DNA of 64,000 nucleotides from Spongilla lacustris (lineage: Eukaryota; Porifera; Demospongiae; Spongillida; Spongillidae), in the NCBI GenBank assembly GCA_949361645.1, contig OX442428.1, forward strand, positions 4,874,461-4,938,460, given 5' to 3'. The translations under genes were made by a program, and so were the position numbers. The notes beneath the pieces were generated by a model. It worked only from the letters and a program-made list of their open reading frames with translations. It had not been told where the DNA came from and ran no database searches. Positions 35,701 through 64,000 of the stretch are shown piece by piece (the stretch's first letter is position 1; every line of letters starts with the position of its first letter).

Positions 35701-38700
35701 TTCAAAGTATATCTTCCTAAGATATGAGGTTCGCTGTCACTATTAATCCTTCTTAGTGGCCCGCCTAGCACGAGGGAGACATGGCTGATTTGTTAGGGTG
35801 TTTGAATCATTCAGACAGTTTTAATAAAACAAGCTGTACGCCTCATCTGTGCACTGCCTCCCCAAGCATCTACGTGCAACACCCACTTGTCCCACAGCAT
35901 CCTGCAATATGACTGTTTTGCTTTGAAGAAAAGATGACACTTCTGTTATAGCAAAAGCAAGGTGGCTTAACCTGAAACCGAAGTATGTTTCAAGCTGTGT
36001 CATAACCCCTCCAGATTGCCATAATCGTCATGGCTAGTAGTGTTGATCTCTCTAAATGTATGATTCATAATTGAGAAAGCAACTGTACTAATTGTCCACT
36101 GTGTAGGACACGAAGAACTAGGCCCTGGAGACTGAGGTGAGAATTCCCTTTGGCATTTACAAGAGAACGCCTTGGAGTGTATAGTACATGTACTAATCGT
36201 AACCTATTATATACTATCATTTTGCTGCATCTTGTAAACCAAGGTTAATAGAATGTGCAGAACAGTGCATCTGAAGTGCAGCTGGTTCTATCTGCCTAAG
36301 CTGCCTAGCAACCCCAGTCCCATCATACCCCTTACCTCTGCACTGTGAAATAGATAAGGAGCAGTGTACTGTAACATCTTTGTTGCAGTGTTAATTGAAG
36401 TTGCATCAGTCCTTTCAACAATGGACCAGAAAACTCTGAATCAATCCAACGAATGCACATAGTTGTTCTTGGTTACTAATTTCAATTTAACTGTTATTGA
36501 GACTATACCAGTCTCCCTTATAGAGTACAGTAGCTGCCTAAGTAGTGTATTTCCTAATGCATTCGTTTACAATGTCATGGGATAGAGCAAAGGGACCGAA
36601 TGTGGAACGCACCCCTATTAAAGAACACTAAATCTCATTAAAAATTTAATCAAAATTATGGGTTTACAAATCAATGAATCTGATTGACCCACGGGTTGCT
36701 CGATAAATATCCTCCACTAACATTTGGCAAGCTAGGAGTGCAGCATTGTGCTCCTTTGCGACCTCCTGATTTCATTATAGCTTTCATGCGCTCTAATGCA
36801 GCGTTTTCTTCTAGAGTTGTTTTTCTTTTTCTGTGTCACTCTTCTTTCTCAGCTATCTCTCTCCTCTTCATATCCTCAGCAGCCTTAAATTCATCGATCC
36901 ATTGTGCTGAAGTCATGCACCGAGCTGAACCTTTCAAATGCTTAAATTGAGTACTTGTAGTAGGGATAGCGTTGTCCTGTGGATCTAAGCTTTCTCCATC
37001 TGAATTATCAGTGGTACTTTCTGAACGTTGAGGAGAGGTCCGTTCAGCATGTTGCACCTGCTCAGGATGTACTGCACATGCAGCCACATAGATGGAGTGG
37101 TACTGAATTATCATTGCAGCAGCCTCGATATCAACCCACCTCTTCACCTCTTGTGCCACAACATCCTCAATAAAGCTTATTTTATCAGAAAGTGCTGCCC
37201 CTGACACACCACATGTCATGATTACATCATGGGGTCCAACCATGTCTTCAGGAAGAGCATCTACCCCACATAGTGGAGACAGGCGGCCTGTCGTTTATTG
37301 GCCATAATTAGGCAACCCTGTTTCATTTTTTTGCAAGTAGCACCCGCCCCCTTCCCCAAACAAAGCCCCATGCGGTTGAGAGTTTATATAACAACCCTTT
37401 GATGTTGTTGTTACCTTTCCCATACATTTAGGTATGTTTGCCGAAAAGTGAGTTTTCGGTACCAGGATTCATTGTTATGGTTAGTACAGTTGTAATCTAC
37501 GTTAAATTCTCTATCCAACAGTGTTTGAATTATCTCTCTAGCCTGCATAGTTTGACTGCAGCAGTCAAGGGAAGTTGGTTGTTCCTTAATAGGTTCCTTT
37601 GCTCTAAATAGAAATGTTAAAAATTCTTTATCATCTTCAAATCTCAGTTGCAACAACTGTTTCCAAATTTCCATCGAATTTTTTATGACTTCTTATTGCT
37701 GGTTGTAATGTTGTTGAAACATCAACCTTCTCATCTGTTGTAATTTAAATTCAGTGTTAATTTAATTTGCTCATTAATACCAGGGGCTAAATGTCTGCTA
37801 AAATGGCTTCCTTATGACCAGCATGTGCATCAAATCTATGCCAACCCTTCTTCCAATTATTTAAACCATCTCTGATGTATGCTGTAATTCTTTTTGTTTA
37901 TGATAGAGTCTACAATAGAAGTAAAATGGCTTCTTAGTTGTAATGAACCAAGGATAACCGTTGTACCACTGAACTTTGAAAGATCGGTATTTTGTTTTCC
38001 CCAATTTCCAACAAAACATTTTCATCTTCCTGGGTGTAGTTTGACACCGGATTCATTCACGGGGGAGAATGGTGGGTTGTCTGTTAGTTGGTTGATGATA
38101 TTGATGGTGAAAGTGGAGAGGTGGATTTTGTGCTGCTGCATGAAATAGTTAGTGCCTCGCACAACTTATGTTCATGTGAGGGACCTTGGTAAACGTTGAC
38201 GGTGCGTGCAATAGACAACTTCAATTAGTGCGTACATATGTGTGTGACACACCTGATCGCAACACACCCTGGTTAAAGCTTCACCATCAGCATCACTGTC
38301 TTGGTCAATACCTGTGTACTACCTACATGTACATGTGCATATGTGAAGAGTTAAATACATTGGCATGGGTGAGTGGTAGAATTTTAATACCTGCAAGCAC
38401 ATTATTGGATGAAGATGAATCATCATCTGCACCCTTGCTCTTAATAGTTGGAAACATGGCAACATTGAGGGGTATCACGATAGTTGACTACCCATAGAAG
38501 CTTTCTTAGAAAAGAATTAACTTATACTTTGATGACATTTCATCTGTCTCTTAAGGGGTTAATCAAGCAGAACTGTGAAGTTATAGCTACTCTGCTTACA
38601 TGTAACTATACCGTTGAGGGAAACTTCACTTCACTGTACAGTAGATGGCCAAAGGCCCAAAGGCAAATGTATTTGACTGCAAAGCCTGGAGAGCCTACAT

Positions 38701-39412
38701 GTATATTGATATAAAGCAACAATGTCAACAGTATTAAATTATACTTACAGGGCTCAGTTGGGAAAGAGATGATCGATTAAAACGCACTAGCTGAATCTGG
38801 ATACCACTTCAAATGACGATGGGACTTTGAAATGGAACGACCAATTATGTCTGCTACAAGCGTTCAACAGATAACATGCCAATCGTCGGATACTGTTAAT
38901 TAGAATGTAACTCGTGCCGCAAGCAGAATTGCCCACAGAACTCATATGTAATATTAAAATACAGTACATGTAGCACATACACACGTGTGTAAGTGTAAGA
39001 AAAATAAGTGTAATTACTAATTTAATACTACTTCGTATACATGTACCTGCCTCTACTGTATACACCACCAAAAATCTGACCCCTTATTCCCCTGCATCAC
39101 CACCTATGTGTATGTATGCTGTGTGCCACTTATAGTTGCTGTGCTGACCACTTGGCATTCTTGCCCAGCCCTATTGCTGCATGTTCCAATGGTTGGGCAA
39201 TCACCGGGTAGGAACATATTTGATTGGTTGATCAAATGGCAAGCAGACATGTTCATCTCCTCCCTCCTTACCAGGATTATGGCACTGATCATTGAGAACA
39301 GCTTCACCAGCATTCCCCACATGGCTCAGCTCATGTTCACTGGAGCCAGAACCCTCCCTCACTTCTGTTTCAAGAACAAGGTATGAGGTTACTTCCAGGG
39401 GTTACCGTGGCA

Positions 39413-39492
<80 letters not shown>

Positions 39493-42400
39493 AGGTATGT
39501 ATGCATGTATGCCTGTATGTATGTATGTATGTATGCCTGTATGTATGTATGTATGTATGCATGTATGTATGTATGTATGTGCCTCTTAATGTTCTTCTTG
39601 CATGTATAGATGTTCCTCTGTAAGCAATATTTTTACCTTTGCACACACACACATATTTCCTACCCCCAGTATTGTACTTATCTAGAGATCCGTAAGGTAC
39701 GGGCCCCTACTCTGTTTCTGTCAGGACTGGCTGACCAACTTATCCCTCCTCGAATGATGATGGAGCTCTATCAAGTAAGAGGGTGGAGCTAGGGGTGGAG
39801 CTATGTGTACCATAGGGGTGGAGCTATGTGTACCATAGTGGTGGAGCTGTGTGTACCATAGGGGTGGAGCTGTGTGTACCATAGGGGTGGAGCTGTGTGT
39901 ACCATAGGGGTGGAGCTGTGTGTACCATAGGGGTGGAGCTACATGTATGTGTACCATAGGGGTGGAGCTATGCGTACCATAGGGGTGGAGCTATGTGTAC
40001 CATAGGGGTGGAGCTGTGTGTACCATAGGGGTGGAGCTATGTGCACCATAGGACTGGAGCTATGTGCACCATAGGGGTGGAGCTGTGTGTACCATAGGGG
40101 TACCATAGGGGTGGAGCTATGTGTACCATAGGGTGGAGCTATGTGTACCATAGGGGTGGAGCTATGCGTACCATAGGGGTGGAGCTATGCGTACCATAGG
40201 GGTGGAGCTATGTGTACCATAGGGGTGGAGCTATGTGTACCATAGGGGTGGAGGTATGTGTACCATAGGGGTGGAGCTATGTATACCATAGGGGTGGAGC
40301 TATGCGTACCATAGGGGTGGAGCTATGCGTACCATAGGGGTGGAGCTATGTGTACCATAGGGTGGAGCTATGTGTACCATAGGGTGGAGCTATGTGTACC
40401 ATAGGGGTGGAGCTGTGTGTACCATAGGGGTGGAGCTATGTGTACTGTAGGGGTGGAGCTATGTGTACCATAGGGGTGGAGCTGTGTGTACCATAGGGGT
40501 GGAGCTGTGTACCATAGGGGTGGAGCTGTGTACCGTAGGGGTGGAGCTGTGTACCGTAGGGGTGGAGCTGTGTACCATAGGGGTGGAGCTATGTGGGCCT
40601 TTCTCTCATCAATGAACAGTTGGTAGAAGTTTTTGACAACCTGAATTATAATGGATCAAGCCCTAACCCAACACAATGTAATTCTTTGACCTATATACAG
40701 TGTACCATAGTGGTGGAGCTATGTGTACCATAGGGGTGGTGATAGTTGCCTCTGATGAACCCTTACTGTTAATATGATGGGAGGCCAAGTGAAGCATCTG
40801 ATGCTGTGCATGTACTTGTAACAAGTACATGTGGGTGTGGGAAGGGGTCATGTTGAGGGGAGGGGAGGTTTATTGTGGAAGCTGCATTAGATATTAGACC
40901 CAGCTGGATAAGGGAGGGGGGTGGAATTGAACACTGGGAACAGTAATCATAATTGGATTCATAGAATATGATGTTCGTACATGTATACATGTATCCCCTG
41001 TTTCGTAAACATACATATATGCATTATTTGGGTATGTACAAAGTTAAATGAAATATAAATATATGACAAAGCTAAATAATACTGTCTGCAAAGGCTTTGT
41101 GTGGGGGGGTGAAGGAGGGGTGCTGGGGGACAATGCTCCCTCCCCCAACTAAACTGCGAGGCTATTGTCCCCATTCTTTTGCCACCTATGTTAGGAAAAA
41201 GGTTATTGTGCGTACTGTTAGGGGACACTTACAATTGTAATGCCCATTTCTTTTGTTTTAAATAATGAAACGCAACTGTTGAAAGGGCAGTCATCTGTAA
41301 CTTGCATTCATCAAACTTGTGTGTGCACGTCACTGTGGTGATATTCACTGCAACTCTTGTTCACTTCTTTCTGGTGCCTGATCCACAAGAGGTGGGACTT
41401 TTTGTGCAGGGCTTCAAGGCATGCTACATGTAGTCATCCCCCTCCAGCTCCCCCCCCCCCCAACCCTTCCCCATGTCTTTTGACACATGCCCACCCACCA
41501 GGTGACCACTCCCATTCTTGCTATCTGATCTTGGATTGCATTTGTAACTTTTGATGTGCAATGGTTGGAGCCTGCTCTGTGTTACAGTTGTGGGCTGTAC
41601 GCAGGCGATCCATCTCTGTCTCTACATTATGTTTGTTTACGTGTTCCTTCTATACTCTTCCCCAGACCTGCAGCTCATCTCTTAAGCACATTGAGACTTT
41701 CCAAGGTGGAACTCACAATGGAACGTGGATGTGTTACGGCTACTATGAACGTATCAGCAGTTTTATCCATTATGTAAGTCTGCATCGTTACCACCTCAAT
41801 ACCATGGCACCTTAGCCTATAGTGCTCACCTCAATACCATCTTAGCAGCATAGAGCCCCATTACCCAGGGCACCTTCCATTACCCATGGCACCTTCCATT
41901 ACCCATGGCATTTCAGCTCCTAGCCTGAGCAGGAGCCTCTTGTGTGTACATGTAGAGCAAGGGAACCTATTAAGGAACAACCAACTTCCCTTGACTGATG
42001 CAGACATACTATGCAGGCTAGAGAGATAATTCAAACACTGTTGGATAGAGAATTTAACGTAGATTACAAATATGCTAACCATAGGAAATGTTTCATGAAT
42101 CCTGGTACTGAAAACTCACTTTTCGGCAAACATACCTCAATGTATGGGAAAGGTACCAAATAAGGAACAACCACATCAAAGGGTTGTTATATAAACACTC
42201 AACCGCATGGGGTTTGCTTTGGGGAGGAGGGCGGATGCTACTTGCTAAAAATTGAAATGTCTATCCTCTGGTAGCTTAATTATGGCCGATAAACGACAGG
42301 CCTGTCTCCACTACGTGGGTGTAGATGCTCTTCCTGAAGACATGGCTGGACCCCATGATGCAATCATGGCATCATGTGGTGTGTCAGGGGCAGCAGTTTC

Positions 42401-44367
42401 TGATAAAATCACCATTGTAAGCTTTATTGAGGATGATGTGGCACAAGAGGTGAAGAGGCGGGTTGATATCAAGGCTGCTGCAATGACAACAGAAGAAGAT
42501 CTGCAGTTACGCCTGAAATTGTCAATTCAGTACCACTCCATCTATGTGGCTGCATGTGCAGTACGTCCTGAGCAGGTGCAACATGCTGAATGGACCTCTC
42601 CTCAAAGTTCAGAAAGTACCACTGATAATTCAGATGGAGAAAGCTTACATCCATAGGACAACGCTATCCCTACTACTAGTACTCAATTTAAGCATTTGAA
42701 AGGTTCAGCTCAGTGCATGACTTCAGCACAATGGATTGATGAATTTAAGTATATGAAGAGGGGAGAGATAGCTGAGAAAGAAAAGGCTGCATTAGAGCGC
42801 ATGAAAGCTATAATGAAATCAGAAAGTTGCAAAGGAGCACAATGCTGCAATCCTAGCTTGCCAAATGCTAGTGGAGAATTTTATCAGCATTGAACATCAT
42901 CACTAGACTATCCTTTATGTCATATACTTATCCAACAACTAGTGGGTCAATCAGATTCATTGATTTGCGTATGAGCCATCATTGCAAACCCATATCTTTG
43001 ATTAAATTTTTAATGAGATTTAGTGTTCCTTAATAGGGGTGCGTTCCACATTCGGGCCCTTTGCTCTAAGCCACATGTTCCCATCACCTGTAGAAACATT
43101 GAAACCACAACCCTTCATCCTGTGGATCAGTTTTGGGTACTTAATTGTATAAATAATGTCCTAATTAATCATTACCCTTACAATAACAGCTTTACCACAA
43201 CCATGCTTGGTTCAAGTGGCATGTGATATGTGTTAGCATAACAGTGCCCACAATTGTGGGAGTCGCTTATTGTAATCTCTAGTACAGTACAGTATATTTA
43301 GTAAAAGGGATCTGTGATCATTACCTCTATTGGATGCCCAGTTGTGGTGGAAGGATGCATAACACAGAACTGTGAAGGACAGATGGAAATCTTCCAGTTC
43401 ATGATCAGTTAGGATGACCAAGGTGATAGTGGTTGAATTAAATAATCTGGAATCTTACTACATGTAGCAGTATTGCCTTTTGGCTTACATTTGCACTCAG
43501 TGCTTAGTGGTTGCCAAAGTACTGGGTACAATTCCCTCTCCATTCCTGGTTTCGGGGGATAAGTTGGGCTACTTCAGGGTATAATGCGGCCAATATTACA
43601 TGATGAGCAAAACTGAAGGTATTTGTGCACGTTATGGATCAAGGAATGATTGATTTGGTGTAATAGTTGTGCTACTTACTGATTGCGTTTCTTGAATAGA
43701 ATGTGCCTCTGACACCCGTGTGCAAGGGTGTGGCAATGCAAGTGTGCAGAAAGAAGTTCCATTTGATGCTGTTGCAGAGCCTTTTTCCTTGTATGCATCA
43801 ATCAGACTTTTGGCTACAACGCTGAACTTTTAAATTTAATTGCAAATCTTAGGGGGCTTCTGCCTTCACCCCAGACCCCACTCCCCGGCCCCCATACACG
43901 TACTTCCTACCTAGCTGAAGGGAGAATTATACCCCCCTCCTGTAACCCCCACCCCAACGGTGCCCCTTTTAAATCCTGACCTGAATCTGCCACTGAGGTG
44001 GTAAATACCAATCATGCACATTTCCTCAGGGGCTCTTCATAAGACTTTATTTTCCTCTGCAATTTTTATTATGGGGCCTTGTTCAGTTGGTGATACCCAG
44101 GCCCCTCTCCTGCTCTCAGCCAGCCTGCCCTTCCCTTCCACCTCTCCCTCCACTTTCCCTTCCCCTTACTCCTCTCTCCCTCTCACTTAGGTTCTTCAAC
44201 CAGGCCAGTTGCCAGGTCTCCCACTGACCCAGCCCATCCCTGCAAGTGCCTCAGATGAATCAGCTGCCACAGGAGCAGCTGTGCAACCTTCTGCTTTGAG
44301 GAGCAGCAGCTCTGACAAGGAGAGTAGTGTAGGACAGGTGCCATTGCGGGCTGTGGGGACCAGATAA
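32747..44367 (+). CDS. ABHD13: alpha/beta hydrolase domain-containing protein 13 homologue
   Basis: Serine hydrolase-type membrane protein; the substrate is not established for the family. Exons: 32747-33269, 33441-33582, 39275-39380, 39670-39774, 41666-41773, 44191-44367. All have GT-AG boundaries and phases join to 386 codons. An upstream in-frame ATG at 32693 would give 404. Features: hydrophobic N-terminal segments (about 35-75), HGNAGNIGHRL and YRGYGKS, nucleophile GRSLGG (S204), D279 in GLADQLIPP, H309 in GGTHNGTW, which make a plausible Ser-Asp-His triad. The last exon adds a Ser/Pro-rich tail of 58 residues with no similarity I recognise; it is the least certain exon. Introns 2 and 5 each hold one copy of the TAGAGCAAAGGG element and intron 4 holds a minisatellite. 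Confidence 0.88.
33583..33795 (+). repeat. GA-rich minisatellite at the start of ABHD13 intron 2
   Basis: Units of about 25-30 bp (GGAAGGGGTGGAGGGAGGAGAG then GGATAA) begin directly after the donor GTGAGC at 33583 and run about 200 bp. It is purine-only on the plus strand. Confidence 0.8.
33796..36582. other. ABHD13 intron 2, nothing recognised
   Basis: No supported gene. Short local duplications occur: GGATCAATATGGTGGG twice near 35367-35405, and GTGTGCTATCATCCCTCCTT twice near 35530-35575. Confidence 0.5.
36583..37606 (-). mobile_element. TAGAGCAAAGGG element, copy 1 (ABHD13 intron 2)
   Basis: The ends TAGAGCAAAGGG (36583) and CCTTTGCTCTA (to 37606) are inverse. Inside them CCTATTAAAGAACA and TGTTCCTTAATAGG are also inverse. 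The body is homologous, in opposite orientation, to 41953-43068. It carries a minus-strand frame 36836-37243 that matches the frame in copy 2. Length is 1024 bp. The superfamily was not identified; a TA target is possible but not proven. Confidence 0.8.
36836..37243 (-). pseudogene. transposon-encoded unknown protein, copy 1
   Basis: 135-codon frame starting MVGPHDVIMTCGVSG, with a middle QYHSIYVAACAVHPEQVQHA, an acidic Ser/Thr stretch (TTDNSDGESLDPQDN) and a charged end (AEDMKRREIAEKEE). It corresponds residue by residue to the copy at 42252-42890, with a 13-residue gap. A frame change upstream of the ATG removes the sequence equivalent to MADKRQACLHYVG in copy 2. The function is unknown. 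Confidence 0.6.
37607..39274. other. ABHD13 intron 2, nothing recognised
   Basis: No supported gene or bounded repeat. The acceptor for exon 3 (CCAG) ends at 39274. Confidence 0.5.
39414..39580 (+). repeat. (GT)n followed by (ATGT)n microsatellites in ABHD13 intron 3
   Basis: GT run at about 39414-39490, then ATGTATGT/ATGC repeats to about 39580. Confidence 0.93.
39775..40612 (+). repeat. minisatellite filling the 5' part of ABHD13 intron 4
   Basis: Some three dozen units of ATAGGGGTGGAGCTATGTGT plus ACC (about 23 bp), with A/G variants and occasional deletions. It starts at the donor GTAAGAGGGTGGAGCTAGGG. A small outlier with two units lies at about 40700-40740. Both strands show spurious repeated frames. 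Confidence 0.93.
41953..43068 (+). mobile_element. TAGAGCAAAGGG element, copy 2 (ABHD13 intron 5)
   Basis: 1116 bp, TAGAGCAAGGGAACCTATTA at the left and TAATAGGGGTGCGTTCC...CCCTTTGCTCTA at the right. It is homologous throughout to 36583-37606 but inverted relative to it. The left terminal region lacks a piece present in the right terminus (GCGTTCCACATTCGG), as does the equivalent end of copy 1, so this asymmetry is shared and probably original. Confidence 0.8.
42252..42893 (+). pseudogene. transposon-encoded unknown protein, copy 2
   Basis: The frame contains MADKRQACLHYVGVDALPED (ATG at 42282), then AGPHDAIMASCGVSG, TTEEDLQLRLKLS, QYHSIYVAACAV and an acidic Ser/Thr stretch, ending at TAG 42654-42656. 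The reading then continues in frame as DNAIPTTSTQFKHLKG ... AEKEKAALERMKAIMKSES to about 42893. Copy 1 has a Gln codon where copy 2 has this TAG. The C-terminal half is Lys/Glu-rich and probably helical. I do not recognise the family. Confidence 0.6.
43858..43995 (-). mobile_element. hAT-like repeat fragment (CAGTGGCAGATTCAGG end on the minus strand)
   Basis: On the minus strand the sequence starts CAGTGGCAGATTCAGGTCAG at 43995 and continues into a G-rich, CCCC-poor body. CAGTGGC starts and this composition resemble hAT non-autonomous repeats. The other end was not defined. Confidence 0.45.
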
Positions 44368-44728
44368 CCATGGTGCTCACTTTTAATGGCTTGTGTGTTT
44401 GTTTGTGCAACGTGAACGTGTTTCCATGACAATGTACAATATTTCATAATTATCAATTTGCATCACGTGATAGAATATCACGTACATGTGTAGTATTAAT
44501 CTCTAGCTCTATATATACTTACGTGAAATGTGCATACAAATAGCTGCTTAGCCAAGCAGCGTACTATGATACGTTGTAGACGCTATGTGAGCGCCACCTC
44601 CGCATGACAAAACTTCTAGTAAGTTGGCCGGTAAACACGTATATGTCATAAAAATATATATAAAATAGCATACATGTATTCATACACCTCAAGGTGTCTC
44701 CCTCACTCCAAATAGCATCCTAAAAAAT

Positions 44729-45652
44729 TCACTTTAGAACGTAGTCGGGCTTGTATTTAGGTAGCGGTCTGAAGAGGGTGAAAACCACTTGCAGCATAAT
44801 CCTGATAACGAAGAGCCCGCACGCGCTCACCATCAATGCAAGCGACAGGTTCCGGTTGCGTTTCATCATATCGCCTGCCTGCATAGTGTGAATCCCGCTG
44901 ACAGTCCAAAAAACGATCGGGTACACGATGAACACGCCCCTTAGAAAGCGATCGAGAACTGTGGTCTCAAGGACAAAGTACGTCGCGGTAGAGAACATGA
45001 TCATGCACAGCACGATCGTACCCGAAGTGATGGCGGCCGAAGGGTGGGAATAGTAGAGTATGACGTCGTCCATGTCCAACATAGCGTCCATCGATATCCA
45101 AGTGGCGTAGGCGACCAGGCCGTTCAACACAAGGATCCAGGCCAACCGTCGACTGCCGGCGTTGATATCGGGGGCGAGCGTGTACAGATGGTATGCTGCC
45201 ATGGCTACGGTGCTGTACAACGTGATCACGGTGAGGACAGAGAACCCGAGCGGCAGCGCACTCCTCGTATCCGTGCCCCACGCCGTAGCGTATACTAGCG
45301 CGATATCCAACACCGATGCGACGATGTAGGTAGCTAAGACCTTCCAAGGGACGCTCACGTTTTCCGCTTTGTACCAGAGTTGGAAAATGCAGTAGGCGAT
45401 CCATAACAGCTGCCACGGGTAGACGAGTCCCAGCGCCCCATACCGTATCCACTCCTCCGCCGGTACTTGCGATACGTTAGCGGGCTTCCAGAGGGGCGCG
45501 GAGCCCAGCCCAAGGTCCCTCAACTTGGCGACAGGCGAGAAGCTGTACCCGTTGACGAAGATTGACACGCAGGTACTCACCAGGGCAATCACGGCCAACA
45601 CTATATGCGTCGCTCTACTTGTTGGACGTTTGCGAAGCGAGTCGTACTCCAT
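44729..45652 (-). CDS. intronless multi-pass membrane protein, uncharacterised (307 aa)
   Basis: Single-exon frame with about eight hydrophobic segments (around residues 17-40, 68-93, 104-127, 135-158, 168-190, 205-232, 240-258, 270-295) and short polar loops. Recognisable blocks are YPWQLLWIAY in the second segment and LNGLVAYATWISM in the fifth. Trp-rich, short-loop proteins of this layout occur in other invertebrates, but I cannot name a function or symbol. The N-terminus is basic (MEYDSLRKRPTSR) and the C-terminus ends PKYKPDYVLK. It sits between convergent ABHD13 (stop 44367) and the 3' end of TMCC (stop 45839) on the same strand. GC content is higher than in the flanks. Confidence 0.82.
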   Translation of the reverse strand: MEYDSLRKRPTSRATHIVLAVIALVSTCVSIFVNGYSFSPVAKLRDLGLGSAPLWKPANVSQVPAEEWIRYGALGLVYPWQLLWIAYCIFQLWYKAENVSVPWKVLATYIVASVLDIALVYATAWGTDTRSALPLGFSVLTVITLYSTVAMAAYHLYTLAPDINAGSRRLAWILVLNGLVAYATWISMDAMLDMDDVILYYSHPSAAITSGTIVLCMIMFSTATYFVLETTVLDRFLRGVFIVYPIVFWTVSGIHTMQAGDMMKRNRNLSLALMVSACGLFVIRIMLQVVFTLFRPLPKYKPDYVLK

Positions 45653-45838
45653 TGGAGATTTGTGTTGATATAATACGAGGCATCATATGACCTACTTGTA
45701 TTTAAAAAAAAAAAAAAAAGAAAATTTAATCCGCTCACATGATATTTCTAATTTTCGCACACGCACACACACAATTTGGACAGACGAGGACAGATTAGCA
45801 GAACACAACAAATGAGCACATCACATTAGCACATTAGG

Positions 45839-50330
<4,492 letters not shown>

Positions 50331-50761
50331 CCCTTCTTGTCGGGGTGTGGGTGTGGTCCTAGCGATGAGTTCATGTAATAGAGATAATTAAATAATAAGC
50401 CATTTCTTTTTCCGCCTTCCTCGTTTGCACCAAATTCGCCAGATATGCATAGCTTACGTATTTAAACTGTAGCTACATACTAGCTAGCGAGAATATTACT
50501 ACATGGCTGGTTATACCGGTACAAAAATCTGCGGACAACTTTGAAGACTCAATATATACGCGACTCACCCTAGTAGAACCTACCGTAAGGTTATCAAGGT
50601 TGGCAGATTCCCTTAGCAACGCGCTGCCACGTCGGAACAGCTCGCGCTCGGTGCCGGTGAAGCGATTTGTTTTGTATTTTTCCTTCACAAGTATTTATTA
50701 ATAAACTTAACACAGTTAATTAATAATGTAACCTCTCTCACGCCAAACTTTTCTGGTAAAT
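50331..50761. promoter_or_regulatory. shared 5' region between head-to-head TMCC and lipin
   Basis: 431 bp separate the two start codons, which point away from each other. The interval must hold both 5' UTRs and both core promoters unless upstream noncoding exons exist. No TATA box at a convincing position was noted. The role is inferred from geometry only. Confidence 0.5.
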
Positions 50762-63949
<13,188 letters not shown>

Positions 63950-64000
63950 GAGATGCAGCCATCTTACCCTCACATAGGGTACACGTCTGCCAACGTTCTC

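Noticed and set aside
39775..40612. Possible CRISPR array or repeat protein
   Set aside because: Contiguous minisatellite units without spacers, within an intron between two verified ABHD13 exons.

Overview
This is eukaryotic, animal-type DNA. It has spliced genes with GT-AG introns, metazoan gene families (lipin, TMCC, ABHD13), Ty3/gypsy and non-LTR retrotransposons, many small inverted-repeat elements, and dense micro- and minisatellites. An early-branching invertebrate such as a sponge would fit, but the sequence alone does not settle it. I see no rRNA, tRNA or prokaryotic features.

The window has two halves. Bases 1 to about 32,600 are a transposon graveyard. It holds a decayed non-LTR element (1.35-3.32 kb), a family of TTAA-flanked inverted-repeat elements (5.3, 18.1 and 19.4 kb), and a palindrome of about 12.5 kb (arms 6571-9070 and 12561-19105). 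Each palindrome arm carries insertions that the other arm lacks. One of these is a complete Ty3/gypsy element (13007-17493). A hAT-like element with a perfect 8-bp duplication (20315-21397) is nested in a TTAA element. A 9.3-kb element with CACAGG ends and subterminal repeats (22083-31347) contains a second, apparently intact gypsy element with two LTRs that look identical (23800-28900).

Bases 32,650 to 63,949 are a compact gene neighbourhood: ABHD13 (+, 6 exons), an intronless multi-pass membrane protein gene (-), TMCC (-, 12 exons) and lipin (+, 21 exons). I assembled these models by hand from splice sites and reading phase. The lipin model closes in frame at 823 aa, TMCC at 485 aa and ABHD13 at 386 or 404 aa. 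TMCC and lipin start head to head 431 bp apart. Lipin and TMCC are both tied to endoplasmic reticulum membranes in other animals. ABHD13 is a single-pass alpha/beta hydrolase.

Two patterns stand out beyond ordinary annotation. First, the two palindrome arms act as each other's empty-site control, so four insertions can be defined almost to the base. Second, several introns of ABHD13 and lipin are filled by minisatellites that start at the 5' splice site and repeat donor-like sequence. A third item is a two-copy element with TAGAGCAAAGGG ends, both copies in ABHD13 introns, sharing a related reading frame for a protein I do not recognise.
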